Source: Rhipidocladum racemiflorum
Taxonomy: Eukaryota; Streptophyta; Magnoliopsida; Poales; Poaceae
Length of the DNA: 64,000 bases
Direction of reading: 5' to 3'
NCBI GenBank assembly: GCA_036346355.1
Contig: CM070581.1
Location: 50,611,849-50,675,848, forward strand
Every line of letters starts with the position of its first letter. The stretch's first letter is position 1. Below the pieces are notes generated by a model. The model was given only the letters and a program-made list of their open reading frames with translations, was not told the DNA's origin and did no database searches. The translations under genes and the position numbers were made by a program. This document shows positions 47,761 through 59,645 of the stretch, one piece after another.

Positions 47761-49100
47761 CGTAAATTCCTACCTGGTCTTTTAGCTATAAAAGGCATCA
47801 ATGGAGAGGAAAGAAAAACTACAAAAGGGAAGTAGTACAGTCTAATAAAGAATTTAGAAGATTATCTTCCCTACAAATTTGTGTTGTGTGTTGTGTGAAT
47901 GAACTATGAACATGGAATATGTACTTGTATATATGTGCGGACTAAAACATTGAAATGTGGAACGAACGACGTTGCTTTCCCATACAGCGATGATATTTTT
48001 TTAAAAAAACAAAATCGTTATGGTGGTAATTTTTTTGTTCTTTTTTCTTCTATGCGAACTGAGAGGCATGCTTGCCATACATACCGAAGATTAGTGGTGA
48101 ATTTTCAACTGGTTCTAATTGTACATTAGGAGAATCTGTATTCTGTACTGAAGTCTTAACTTTTTGCTTATGTTCCTAACCCTTCTCCTATTTTTTCTTA
48201 AGGGATCTGCTTAATAAATCAGAAAAAACTTCTCTCTCAATTTTTTTTAATAAAAAAACAGCACTAGACAATTTCATGGTTTCAAGTTGAACAGTATGAG
48301 GGGTTGAAATAAAAATTGCACACGCTGGACTGGACAGACACACAAGATCAAATTAACCGCGGGTGAACATTAAATCGTGACGTACATCTCATCGTTTCGT
48401 GATTTTGCGCAAGGAAAAAAAAACAATCTGAACAGCAGTAGGTATCTTTCCAAATTACGAGCCGCTTCGCTACAGGTTGACAATGGCAACGACACTCATT
48501 GGACATTAGCGTGCTTGTTTACTATCTTTGTGAACTGTGAGACTGAGAAGCACATGGCAGCAACAAGTAGCTGATCACAATCACAACCAACCAAAACCCG
48601 TGAAGAACACCACGACTGTAGCACATCATGATAAGCCGATCGACCGACGATGGTGATAGAAAACAAATGCAATTCGTGTGAACTATGGTATGCCTTGTAT
48701 AACCATAAAAACAACGGGAAGTTTGAGGATTTGCCACACTTAAGCTTGTGTATCGATAATTTGCTAAACCGTGTCTCTCTGACAGTTGGATCATATGCTA
48801 TACCTTGTATAACCATGAAACAACGGGAAATTTGAGGATTTAACACACTTTCAAATAACAGTGAGACATAGCATGATAAATCATCAAATACGCCAGCCAG
48901 CTAGTGTGGCAAATTATCAATAAATCTTAAAACAAGAGAAATGGAAATTGATTGGAACGGCAGCGATCTGTTGCCCATGTGCCGGAAAGCCGTAAGATTC
49001 TTAAAAGCTGCACCACCAAACATGCCAGATCCCAACATCACGTACTGCAAAACGCTGGGAACAAAGGCAGGGAATAATCAACTCAGGATATCATATCAGA
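47760..49100. other. Intergenic and possible 3' flank of the transporter gene
   Basis: It is AT-rich with no domain-bearing frame. Two copies of CTTGTATAACCAT followed by an ACAACGGGAA.TTTGAGGATTT stretch lie at about 48694 and 48799, a local tandem duplication of about 105 bp. The 3' UTR of the gene ending at 49213 probably lies at the right of this stretch. Confidence 0.45.
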
Positions 49101-49212
49101 GCCATCTCCAATGGATGCCTGCCATTCCAATATTCCGGACTAGCCAGGTTCGCACTGTCCGGGCGACGATTTTTCTTTGAATTGAATCCTGATTTCCGGT
49201 TCTGATCACCAG

Positions 49213-52200
49213 TCAGTGTGAGGAGAGAGCAGTGACCAGTCCATAGCCGGCAAAAGCCAGGCCAAAGAGAAGGAAACCGTAGTCGAGCCACCGTCGCCAC
49301 AGGCTCATCGAGGAGCGCATGATGCTCAGATGGAAGACGGCAGGCAGCACGAAGGAGAGCAACGCGCACACTGTGCTCCCGACGAAGGAGATGAAGGACC
49401 CGAATGCAGGGATGAAGGACGCCACCACAGACAGGATGGCCACCACGATGATGCGGCTCGAGTGCAAGCCTAGCCATTCAGCACCACGAACGCTGTTGGA
49501 AACCTTCTGGAAGCATCCACTTGATCTGAACCTCACCTCGACGATCTCGTGGATCGGGTGCATCATGACTGGGAATGTGAATGCTAGTGCAATACATAGG
49601 CCAACCTGTCAACAGATTACAAACTGTTAGTACACATCACTATCCCATTGTCATTCAAGTCCAGAGGATGATTAAGACATTCCCAACGATGACACTAGTA
49701 GCGATGTCTATAGATTGCTGTCTCATATAGATATCAGACTAGACACCACTCTCCCAGTAAACTGCGTCTATTGTTTGGCCCACCAAATCAACTAGGCAGG
49801 GTTGCGCGCTACGCTGCGCTGTGCAAAATTTGGTCTGATGATTATTTCTAAAAAAGGTATGAGAACTAAAACGTATTTTCAATTTTTTTTCTCCGGTTTT
49901 TTTAAAAATATGTTAGCTAGGAGTCATTGAAAAATTTGCGGCATGGTTACCTTTTTTTTAAAAAAAATGAGTTGCTAGGAGTCATCGTTGAATCTGCAAA
50001 CTCGCGTGCATCTTTTTTTTTTTTTTTTTTTTTTTTTTGCAAAAAAACGTGTATAGACCTAAATGTAATTTTCAAAAAAATGGGTTGCTAGAAGTCATCG
50101 CCGAATTTGCAAAACTGTAAGGGCCTTTCTGTAAAAAAAAAACTGGGGGATCTGAACGTAATTTCATTTTTTTCAGGCTCTTTTTTGCAAAATAACTGGA
50201 GAAAGGACTTACACGTAATTTAATTTTTTTTCAGACGGGTTTTTTGGGAAAAGAGTGATGTGGAAGCCTGGGAGCTCAGCATTCCTTCCAGGCCTAATAC
50301 AGTTAGTATGCAGCAATTTAATATTTATTTCCACCTTACCTCCCCATGTTCTCTCTCTCTCTCTCCTCCTTTCTTCTTCACACCTCCGCCGCCTCCGCCG
50401 CTCCTACTCCCTCCTTCCCTATTCTTTTGCCTCCTCCGCTCCTCCAACTCCCTCCTTCCCCCTCTGCTACCCCTAATCGCTACTTCCCACACCTCGGCTG
50501 CTCTTACTCCCCTATCCTCGCCCTCCTTCCCCCTTCTCGGCGTGCTTCTTTCCAGATTCGACTGCATCTGCGTCGACAGTGTCTAGTTTTGGCTAGATCT
50601 AAGTACCCACTACCATGGCCATGGCGTGGTGGTGTGACGTGAAATAACCCAAAAATTTCAAAAAGGATTTATTCAAACTTTTGTTTGTTCTTATTTGACT
50701 TTATTTTGGATTTTTTTGAATTTCCAAATCTTATTTGATTTTGGGCCATCTTTTTTCTGCTCGTGGGCCTTCCAGCCCAATTCCTCGGCCCGGCCTGCCA
50801 TCCCCGCCGGCCTAGCCCACCCCGCCGACCACCCCTATCCCCTCCGTCTCTGACCGCGCCTGCCTGAGCTTCGCCCGCCAGCCGCGCTGCGCCAGGCTGC
50901 GCCAGTGCCACCCACATTGTCGCCTGCGCCGCGCGCTCCGGCCCCGCCGTCGCCGTCCCTAGCCGCCGTTCGCCTCGCCTCCTCTCTCCTCGCCCGCGGC
51001 TATAAAAGCCGAGCGCACCCCTCCATTCTCCCTCGCCCCTCCCCTTTCCCCCGGTGAGCACCTCTCCCGCTCCGCTCCTCTTCCCAGTGCTCACCCGCCG
51101 CGCTCGTCCGCGCCGCCTTCTCCCCCGTCCCCGGCCAGCCAAATCGTAGCCACCACGCCTCGCGCGCTTCGCCCCACTAGGCCCACTCGCCGATCTCTTC
51201 GCCACGCCCCGCCGTCGGTCTCGCTTCTCCGGGCCCAAATCGGTCATCACGCTCGTCCCACTGTTTAAGACTGCCGCGCCCTCGCGCCAAAGCCGCGAGC
51301 GCAAGTCCCCGTAGGCCGGTTCGGGCCGATTTGGCCGAACACTGCACAACCCAATTTCATTTTCCTTTTTTTTTCTTTTTCGGATTTAAATAATCCGAAA
51401 ATCCTGTAAATCTCCAGAAAATCCAGAAAAAGTCTAGAAAATTCCTGAAAACACCAAAAATCTCAAAAATACTCCACCTTGACCGTTTCGAGCCACTGAG
51501 TCCAAAAACGACCTCCGCTCCCCCAAATGAAGCTCCCAAAAATTCCTAGAATGCCCATTTTGCCCTCCGATTCTCTCCCGGCCCGTTTTCGTTTCCATTC
51601 GTCGTTTTTCGTTCGTTTATTGTTTACTTATCGTCATTCGTCCTTTTTTGCGCTAGATTCGACCGTCGAGCAGTTCTCGGAGCAGGAGCAAGACCAGACG
51701 GAAGCCGAGCACAACTACTTCCACTACGCCCTAGACGACCCCTCAGCCTAGCAAGACAAGCTGCACGCCCTTGATCATATTGACCCCAATTATTTATAAT
51801 ATTGTAATATTTAATTTCTACTGCATTATTTTAATTGTATGTTAAAAATACTGAAAATCGATAGTTTAGAATGACATGTAACTTAGTTATCCCTAGTTTC
51901 GCAATTAGCCTCCTTGACATTGATGAATCCTATTAACCATGAATAACCCTGGTTAATAATAATATGCACCCTAGTTAATTAATTAGTCTTATTAGTTCAC
52001 TCAAATCTTTAAAAGAGAAATAAAATGATGACGAGCAGTTGGCTCGGTGGATTTTTAAAATTGTTGCTACAGTCAAGGGGACAGTATTGGACTAGCCACG
52101 AGGTGAATATAAGTCCGATCTTCGGCTGATGATTAATGCCATGGTTGGTTTGGGTGGCTGGTACGAGCAGGTTCCAGGTTGGTTTGGGATGGTTGAATGG

Positions 52201-55200
52201 CTTGATCTTTGGCAACATAAAGTTAAACCCCTTGAGCAAAGTAAATAACTTAAGATCCGCTTAATCACAAGTCGGACCGGTTAGTTGAACCGCTTCCGAC
52301 ATAGCTCAGTACATTGTTCGTCCCCTAGAAATACTTACATAATGGTACCATTCTCGGAAGGAGAATGGGGAGCAGCATTCTCGGTAGGGGAATGACTAAT
52401 AGGGTGGAACGGGAATGGACGTTGAGGCATCATTCGCTAGTTTTCACAACGGTAGGTACCCACTCAGTATTGGATCGCGTCTCCTGCCTTGGCCAGTGTG
52501 GTCCCAAGAACAGTGGGTCTAAGAACCTATCGGGTAGGAGCTACCATGGGGATGTTCAATCAAAAGGCTATGATAGTCTCGGTCCGGCCGTATGCATTTA
52601 AATTGCATGTGATTCGTACATGGCATTAACGGGCGTAGATATCTTGTGGGTAAAGCTGAGCAGCTCTGCAAAATCTAATCAATAGTATTCGGATACGTCG
52701 TGCTTCCGATCAATGAAGCTAAGTTTGATTTGAGGTGACTCGCGTAACCTAGCTCAAGTAGTTTTTGGAGAATTTTTGAGAATTGGTGGTCTGTTATGAT
52801 AACTTTGTGAAACCCGTCCCCCTTACTATTATTTATGGTTTGTGTTTCAAATGCAAAATGAACTTGGAAATAAAACTGCATCCACGATAGTTAAACCTTA
52901 TGCCTATCCATTGTTAATCCCTTGCATGTAGTATTTAGTATTTTTCCGTGCGACTTGTTGAGTACAGTTATGTACTCACCTTGCTTAACCCAACCCTTTC
53001 AGAGATCAAATAAGCTGGAGTTTACAAAAAGATCGTAGATGGCAATTGGGTTTGGTTTTAAGGCCTTAGCCTTTTGCTCAGGCCTGCCTGTATGGTGTTT
53101 TGAATGTAATCTATTTGGGACCCAGCTGCGCCTCCTTTTGTAAGAAACTTGGCCGTTAGGCCTTATATTCTATAAAAACAGTTGAATTCGTTCTTTGGCT
53201 AGCAAGGTATGCTTGGTTCCCGACATGCAATCTTCCTAGGTAGCTGTCGAGGTATTTAAACAAACCACCTAAAAAGGCGGTCCGTCAGAGGACACTGGTA
53301 GCATGGCGACCCGGCGGGTGGTGAGCGCGGCGTGTGGCAGGCGTCAGGCATCTTAGTCGCACGGCGGCGAGCAATGCAGTGGCCGACGGTGACCGATGCA
53401 GCAAGCACGATAGGCATTGGGCACATGTAATATATTATAATAGAAATTAGTGGTCGAAGTTGTGTTTTAAAAATCTATCTATGTTCAAAACGACATGTAT
53501 TTATGATAAGAGGGAGTAATGAGGTTGTATATTGGAACCACAAAGTTACAAACTACAAAAAAAAAAATTTCAACTTACATTCTCGCTGAGAAGCAAAAGC
53601 ATGTAACAGCATGTAACACGTTTCAATAAGCAACCACACCAAATAAATTAAACGAATTGCACTAACCTTAACTGCAGCAGAAGACCAAGTATTGGGAAGA
53701 TTAAGCGTTATGATGTCTTTGGTGACCTCACCATAGGCCAAGTACCCACATACTCCGAAAAATGCATACACAACTATGATGCCAACAACTGCTTGAGAAA
53801 GTACCCAGCGGAACTTTCTGCGTTCCGCCATTGACGCTTCCAGTGCCAAGGTCATGCTGAATCCTTCGAAGCAGAACACCGCTACCCCGAAAGTGAACGG
53901 TATTGCCCAAAGTCCATTAAAAGCACTTCTATTTGCAAAGGGATGATCAAAACGTTGAAGATCCTCTTTGATAACAATTGCCATCGCCAGAACATTGCAT
54001 ATATCTGCAAATATGCTGAATGGAGAAAGAGAAGACAGTGAACGAATGAAGGAGAGCGCGATTTGGACAGGCAGGAGGATGGCAAAGATGAATCCAGCTG
54101 GTGACATCGACTGGCTGAAGATGGAATGGAGATTTTGGCCAATGAATATTAGGTAAGCTACAGAACCACCCGCTTGCGAAACAAGGATGAGGATTTCCGT
54201 CAAGCACCGGCCTATAGTCCCAAAGCACTTTTCACCCAAATCCCCATATGTATAGTGACCATGACAGGGTTTTTCCGATTCCTCCTCTTCCAGTTTATCT
54301 CTGCAGTCCACCTTCAGATTAAACAAGGATACCAAGTAAATTAAACAGCTGAAAGGTAATAATGCTATAAAAACTAAAGTAGATCAGTTTATAGAAAGTA
54401 GAAGACACGACATAGAACTTGCAAATTTCATTTGATTTATTGCAGTTACCATCAAAACTCTGCTGATTAATGTGAAGTAGGCCTAAATTACAAATTCCAA
54501 TCGATAGCATTCAACATGCTCAAGTAACAACAAATAATAAGAAGTCAGCGAGCTCGACCGTCCAACCTAACCAGAGAATGTGGACCAAAGTTTCATGTTT
54601 ACAGAAATACAACCAAGAACAGGGAAACTATTCCAGGACTGTTGCGGGCTGTGAAATCCATTTGGTCTTTTTTGCTAACGTTTTGGCAAAACATGAGCTC
54701 ATCTCTGAGTTTTTTTTACAGGAGATTCTTCCTCTTTTATCGGACGCGTTGTGGAATCATACATTAGATGGGCCAAAAAAAAAAAAAAAACAGAAAGCGT
54801 CAAAACTTGCTCCAATTAGAGTTCAGCAAAGGAAGTCCCCACTTGTAATTACGTTTACGTACTACCCCTAAACCAGCGCATGAAAATTCTTATGCTGAAT
54901 GACGGCGCAACAAACCCTGTCGCTACCATAGCCTTTTCAGCCTTTGATCGAATCTTGCGTAAGTTTAAACACGAATGATATCCAATCTTTCATGAACAGT
55001 CCATTCCAATCTGTATAAGCTGAACGCATTGCAGGCTGCAGGCCATAGCAATTCCGAAATATTAGGGGAAAAGCGCATCAAAATAGCCCAGAATGATCAA
55101 TGGTGGCCAAGCATACGAGCATCCTGGGTAGGCAAGCGTATCACCATGTACAGGAAAGAAACAGCCACACACGAAACGAAAGTAAAGAGGAAGGAGTGTA

Positions 55201-55435
55201 AGGTACTGACGAGGAGGAGCATGCAGTAGAGCGTGGCGCAGCCGGCGGCGGCGACGCCGAGGGACCCCGCGAGCCAGCCGGCGGTGCGGAAGGCGTAGGG
55301 GAGGCCGAGCACCCCCGTGCCCACGATGGACACCACCACGTTCCCGAGCGTCTGGGCCCACGTCGCCCCTCCCCCGCGTCCCCCACCATCCTCCCGCGCC
55401 AGCAGCGGCGCCGTCCCCTCCGTCGCCTCCGCCAT
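49213..55435 (-). CDS. Vacuolar amino-acid transporter, AVT3-like (AAAP family)
   Basis: Three exons, all phase 0: 55435-55211, 54311-53667 and 49605-49213, giving 420 residues, the family's usual size. Exon 1 starts MAEATEGTAPLLARED at the first ATG and has the conserved first membrane segment, LGNVVVSIVGTGVLGLPYAF. Exon 2 (VDCRDKLEEE...) carries an N-terminal cytosolic loop and about six membrane segments, including AIPFTFGVAVFCFEGFSM. Exon 3 (VGLCIALAFTFPVMMHPIHE...) finishes the bundle with about three more and ends LVTALSSH. AAAP/AVT proteins of this group export neutral amino acids from the vacuole in a proton-linked way; that is family knowledge. Donors and acceptors are canonical (the exon 1 donor is GTCAGT). 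There are no frameshifts, so the gene is likely functional despite about 5 kb of intron and transposon DNA. Confidence 0.92.
49792..50632 (-). mobile_element. Candidate Helitron 3' part, minus orientation
   Basis: On the minus strand, GCGC-AGCGTA-GCGC (49819-49806) is followed after 10 nt by CTAG (49795-49792) and T. This hairpin layout (4-bp GCGC stem, 6-nt loop, 10-nt spacer) matches the Helitron ending at 37484. Poly-T tracts and GGGTTGCTAGGAGTCAT-like repeats follow. The 5' end is not identified; a weak candidate (TCTATTATAATATATTAC on the minus strand) lies near 53440, beyond the nested LTR. Confidence 0.45.
50633..53225 (+). mobile_element. Gypsy-type LTR in the transporter intron
   Basis: It starts TGTGACGTGAAATAACCC and ends GCTTGGTTCCCGACA, close to the end of the outer LTR at 18547. 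It has a TATA box in a GC-rich tract (GCGGCTATAAAAGCCGAG near 51000) and the TATGTACTCACCTTGC motif near 52970. No coding region is present. A TSD is not clear at these borders. Alternative borders 50627-53304 would give an exact TGGCG duplication. The orientation is opposite to the host gene. Confidence 0.7.
54312..55210 (-). other. First intron of the transporter
   Basis: 899 bp, GTCAGT donor and TCTGAAG acceptor. AT-rich, with a poly-A run near 54775 and no coding signal. Confidence 0.85.
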
Positions 55436-55780
55436 CGCCACCAACAACCGCGGCGGCCGCGGCGAGAGCTAGCGGAGCTTCACGTGGCGAATTTGGATTT
55501 CGGAGTCGTATTTGGCGCGCGAGGGATGGAGAAGGAGACGGTGCTTATCAAATTGGATTTGGCGAGAGGAGGGTGGTATGATAAGTAGTAGAAAAAGGTA
55601 TAACGAGCAGCCGCCGGCGACGGGGAGGGATGCCGTCGTGGAGGTCACGGTGTTTTCTGGATTGGTCGAGGGATCCGTTGCTCCGTGGGATTTGGATCCT
55701 ACGCAAGAAGGCTAGCTCGTCACGATTCTTTTACCACGCTAGCCGAATGAACGGATACAGATAATACTATTTAATATTAT
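55436..55780 (-). promoter_or_regulatory. 5' flank of the transporter gene
   Basis: GC-rich DNA directly upstream of the ATG is consistent with a 5' UTR and proximal promoter. No TATA box can be assigned with confidence. Confidence 0.35.
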
Positions 55781-56996
55781 TCATCACTTAAAGTTATTGT
55801 CACTCGATTTATTTTACATCATGCTATGGACTCCACCGTAATATCTTGTTGAGCACCGTCTCGACCTACACCATGCCCTTGCTATCGAGCTTGGCTATAC
55901 TCCAGGCTTCGTCACTGTTGTTTGCATTGCACCTCGCCGCACTTGATAAAGGGATGGATGGAAGGTTGTTGAGAAAAATATTCTATTCTTTAATAGTTAA
56001 TTTTTTTTATCATAGAGTATTTTTTTGTTAGAGTGTATAGGCATCTTTCGGATGTTTTTGTTTTAAATAACATCTAAATTTTGGACCGTAGGATTAAAAA
56101 TCTAACCGTTAGATCAAATCATAGGATCGGATGTAATCGATACTCCTGAATCTCAACAATGATTCAATCCTCTCAGATTTCGGTGATTTCAGCAAACAAA
56201 ACATCCGGATGATGTTTATCAAATCTCTTTTTTGTTTTTTGTTAGAAATTTTGTAGGGTGCACGAGGAATTTATAGAGAAGTGGGTGAAGATAGGGAAAG
56301 TAAAAAAGCACATCATTATTTATCATTATTATGTTCTTTTAAAGGAGTAACGATTTTTGTAAGTACTGTACTTTTTTTTTTTTTTTTGTAAAATCCCTTT
56401 GCTCTAAACAATCAGCAAGTACGTTTGATGGAACAAGGCAGAATAATTGAATGCCAACATTCAAAATCTTACATCCACATTCCCTCTCTTGGACACCACG
56501 AAGAAGGACGTTGAGAAGAAAAACGGTGCAGAAGGCACAACAAGTCGTGTCGACAGTGGCGGATCTATGGTAGGGGCGCGAAGGGGCTGGAGCACCGACT
56601 CCTCTCATCGGATCCTTGGCATTTTAATTTCTATTATCTTTGGTATCATGTGTATTACTAATCTAGTTGATTTTCTTCGTAATTTTGCCACTTGGTACAT
56701 ATTTATGACCTTTCAGAATGTATCATCTGTTGCTAAGATATTATATTTAATTATTTTCTATTTTAAACTTTGTTGCTTATCGACTTATGTATCAATTTAA
56801 ATAACACATGGCATTCAAATGTGTTATTGTTACGCTCACCTTAATGATAACTTCGCATTGGCACTCATCTATTTTTATCCACGCACGCACTGGACGGTGA
56901 TGCCAATAATCGGAGAAGCTAGGGAGGGAGGAGGTGGCAGCTTCGAGTGTGATGGGTATATATAACGAACTACGCCGCATGTGGATCGGAGGGGTA
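55781..56996. other. Intergenic with a MITE candidate
   Basis: At 56050-56215, CTTTCGGATGTTTTTGTTTT and AAACAAAACATCCGGATG form an inverted pair about 165 bp apart, suggesting a small PIF- or Stowaway-like MITE. The rest, including frames at 56447-56800, shows no recognised protein. Confidence 0.35.
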
Positions 56997-57004
56997 GTTG
57001 GAGC
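56997..57004. repeat. 8-bp TSD of the hAT element, left
   Basis: GTTGGAGC, identical to 58205-58212. Confidence 0.92.
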
Positions 57005-58204
57005 CAGGGTTTCAAAAATCGCAGATAATCACGAGGAAATCGGGAAAATCGGTTGAATCGGTGGGGTAAGAAATTCAAAGCCGTGAGGAAAACCGGTGAG
57101 ATTCAAATTTGAATTCAAAAATTTTGGAAAATTTGAGAAAATTTGTCCAAATGCTGGCTAAAATTAGTATTAATAGGTTTGTATCATTTGGGATAAATTT
57201 TAGATAAAAAACCGACTTTATGGTGCATTTTTTGAGCTAAAACCGGAATTAGAGAGAGAAAAAAAAGAAAATCACTGTGACATGAAATAATATTGGGCTG
57301 ATTTACTAAAGCCCATTAGCTATTTATGAGGACTTGAGCGTTTCCGACCAAGTTCTGTCGGTCACCGAGAGAGCAGAGAAGAGTTGAGAAGCTGCAGTCG
57401 CCGCCGCCGACCGCCTTTCTGCGCTCCGACACAGGAAATCGCACGGTAAGGCCCGATTTTCTGTCGATATGGCCCGATTAGCACTCATGAATACAAAGGC
57501 AGAGTTGTTATCTACACGAGGATTAGCACTCATGTCGACAATGAGTACAACATGGCGAACCAAGTGTACACCCAACAATACCACCAGTAGCCACGAAGGT
57601 ATTGTTTTATTTGTATGTTTCATTTCATTGCGACTTAATTTATACTACCGTAATGCTTATGTAGGTTGAACATGGTATATGTGTGACAATGGAACGACGA
57701 TGGAACACAGCATCATGTGAACATTCTTTTTTCATGATAAATATTGCTTTCAAATGTCATATGCTATTCATACTGAGATGTGAATTTATTGGATTGATAT
57801 GTAAATGGTATTTCAAACGAATTGTTATAAGTGAGGTATTATTACTGCATTGCATTTTACAACTTGAGATTGATTAAAATATAGCAAAGGTCATGCCAAA
57901 ATTTTGTTCTATTTTCCCATATATATTCCTTACCTTTTTTTGATTTTTTTTTGCAATTTTACGAATTAGTTTTCTATCTATATCAAGTCTGCCGATTTTC
58001 CTTCCAATTATCCCGATAATCGGTACTAATCGACCGATTTTCTTGGAAAATCGCCCGATTTTCTTGCGCCGTTGCTACAAATTGACCTTCGGCTTTCAAA
58101 TGGTTTGATTCTAAATTCCATCCGGTTTTCCACGATTTTCCACCGAGAAAATCGGTACCGGTGGACCCTGGAATTTCCGTGGTAAAAAGAGAAGGTGAAC
58201 CCTG
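57005..58204. mobile_element. Non-autonomous hAT transposon, 1.2 kb
   Basis: The left end is CAGGGTTTCAAAAATCG and the right end, reverse-complemented, is CAGGGTTCACCTTC; they share CAGGGTT. The exact 8-bp duplication GTTGGAGC flanks it, as for hAT elements. Subterminal DNA is full of ATCGG/CCGAT words (57040-57060 and 57990-58160), likely transposase-binding sites. No transposase frame is seen; the small frame at 57469-57669 is not recognised. Confidence 0.9.
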
Positions 58205-58212
58205 GTTGGAGC
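58205..58212. repeat. 8-bp TSD of the hAT element, right
   Basis: GTTGGAGC, identical to 56997-57004. Confidence 0.92.
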
Positions 58213-58424
58213 GTCCAACCAACGATTGGATGGCGCATCGCCATGCTGTTTGAGTCGAGCATGAGCAATCCTGTGTACGTAGTAGCGGAAACTTCCTTCG
58301 TGCAATATTGTAAAATTCAGACTAGTTAGTCTCATTTGAGTGCGGCTGGACTGATTTCAGAAGGAAACAAAGGGTGAAAGGGAGCGTGGCCTAGTCCTTC
58401 CTACTTCGTGCCAACAGTTCTATA

Positions 58425-58645
58425 TACTACTACAAGAATATACATTAGTGTCGGTTCTTTTTCATCATCACTGTCGGTTTTGATGGCGATAGAAAGTCTA
58501 GCGACAGAGATGACAAAGTTTTATCACAGTCGATTTTGGAACGATTGTGATAGTTCACTCATCACAATCGATTTTCAAAACGCACCATGATCTAACTCAC
58601 TATGATACACAGATGCACAGAGTGATGTGTCATTCTATAGTAGTG
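58425..58645. mobile_element. CACTA-like MITE, 221 bp
   Basis: The left end TACTACTACAAGAAT and the right end ATTCTATAGTAGTG form a CACTA-type inverted pair (the right end, reverse-complemented, starts CACTACTATAGAAT). The 3-bp TSD ATA is at 58422-58424 and 58646-58648. Internal units of the GTCGGTTTT.GATGGCGATAG type resemble CACTA subterminal repeats. Confidence 0.7.
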
Positions 58646-58649
58646 ATAG

Positions 58650-59290
58650 CGGTTTTCAAGACGCACCATGATTTGGCTCACTATCCGGGAGAACGGAGCA
58701 ATGGAGCACAATCATGGTTGTCTCCTTACCCTTTTGACAACTTTGCCATGCCTTACAATTTCTTTTCTCGATTTCTAGAGAGGGTGGGGCAATTGGTTTG
58801 TACCTTTATTTATTTATTTTAAGATAGTATCACAGTAAAGCTGTGAAGTGAGAATGCCCCATGGCAAAGACCACCGATTTGTGACGTATTAGCTAGGGCC
58901 AGTTTTGCCGAATTAGACTGTAGCTGGACTAAGTAAAAATATGAGAACGAAGTAATGGAGGAATGCTGACAAGTGACAAGCTTATGTTACGACCTGATCC
59001 TGCTTCGTGCCAGGGTCGCATTGTATGGTGCCTTCAGATCGCACGTGATCTGGCCCCATTTCTTGCGTGGATCTAGCCCACCAACAGTGTCGGGGCGGTA
59101 GGGTGAGACAAGCACGGGACACATCGGTCGGATCCGGAAGGAACTAGACGAGCGGAGAATGGTTGTCTGTGTTTTCTTTCTCTTTTTAGGTGCTTCATTC
59201 ACAGCCGTTGGATTGTTCCAGCAAAAAATCCTACTACTTTCCAGATATGATTTGGTACCGTACTTTAACAATCCGAAATGGCTATAACAA
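58650..59290. other. Intergenic, nothing recognised
   Basis: GGTTTTCAAGACGCACCATG near 58651 repeats the unit at about 58570-58590 just outside the CACTA-like MITE. No gene is seen. Confidence 0.4.
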
Positions 59291-59307
59291 TCTAAATCCT
59301 TCTGGGC

Positions 59308-59645
59308 ATGTTTGGGTCTATCGGCCGGGATTGACCGGCCTGATCCCCAAGTAAGCTGTGTTTGGGTGACAACTAGGTGGGCTATTCATAGCAGTTTGGA
59401 GGAAGAGACCCAATGCAGTTTTTGTGGGGACTGTAACTTAAACAGTTCTTATAGGCGGACCGTCGAATCGAGCAAACTAACGGTTTAGATCGTCCAAATC
59501 TATTTGCTACAGCAACCGCTACAACACGATTTTGCTACAATACTTTTTGATCAATCTGAACCATCCCTTTTTAACCCAACGGCTCGCGGGTAATCCGATG
59601 GATGGATCAACTTCTGGGCAGTGCAGAAGCATCCGAATAGCAGCC
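59308..59645. mobile_element. Possible PIF/Harbinger-type MITE
   Basis: GGGCATGTTTGGG at 59308 and GAAGCATCCGAATAGCAGCC near 59645 resemble the two decayed ends of a Tourist-like element with GGCCTGTTTGG-type termini. No clean 3-bp TSD could be read. Confidence 0.3.

Larger units (their letters stand above)
49606..53666 (-). other. 4.06-kb second intron of the transporter, transposon-loaded
   Basis: The intron runs from the GTTAGT donor at 53666 to TTGACAG at 49606. It contains a Helitron 3' end near its 3' side, a gypsy-type LTR, and MITE remnants (53449-53518, resembling a Stowaway end CTCCCTCTTATCATAAATAC on the minus strand). Confidence 0.85.

Noticed and set aside
50669..51349. 226-codon Arg/Gly-rich minus-strand frame
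   Set aside because: It lies in the GC-rich part of an LTR, antisense to its TATA box, and has low-complexity composition.
50627..53304. Alternative borders of the intron LTR with TGGCG duplication
   Set aside because: The duplication is exact, but the ends (TGGTGGTG and GGTAGCA) do not look like the TGTGACG/CGACA termini expected for this family; kept only as an alternative.
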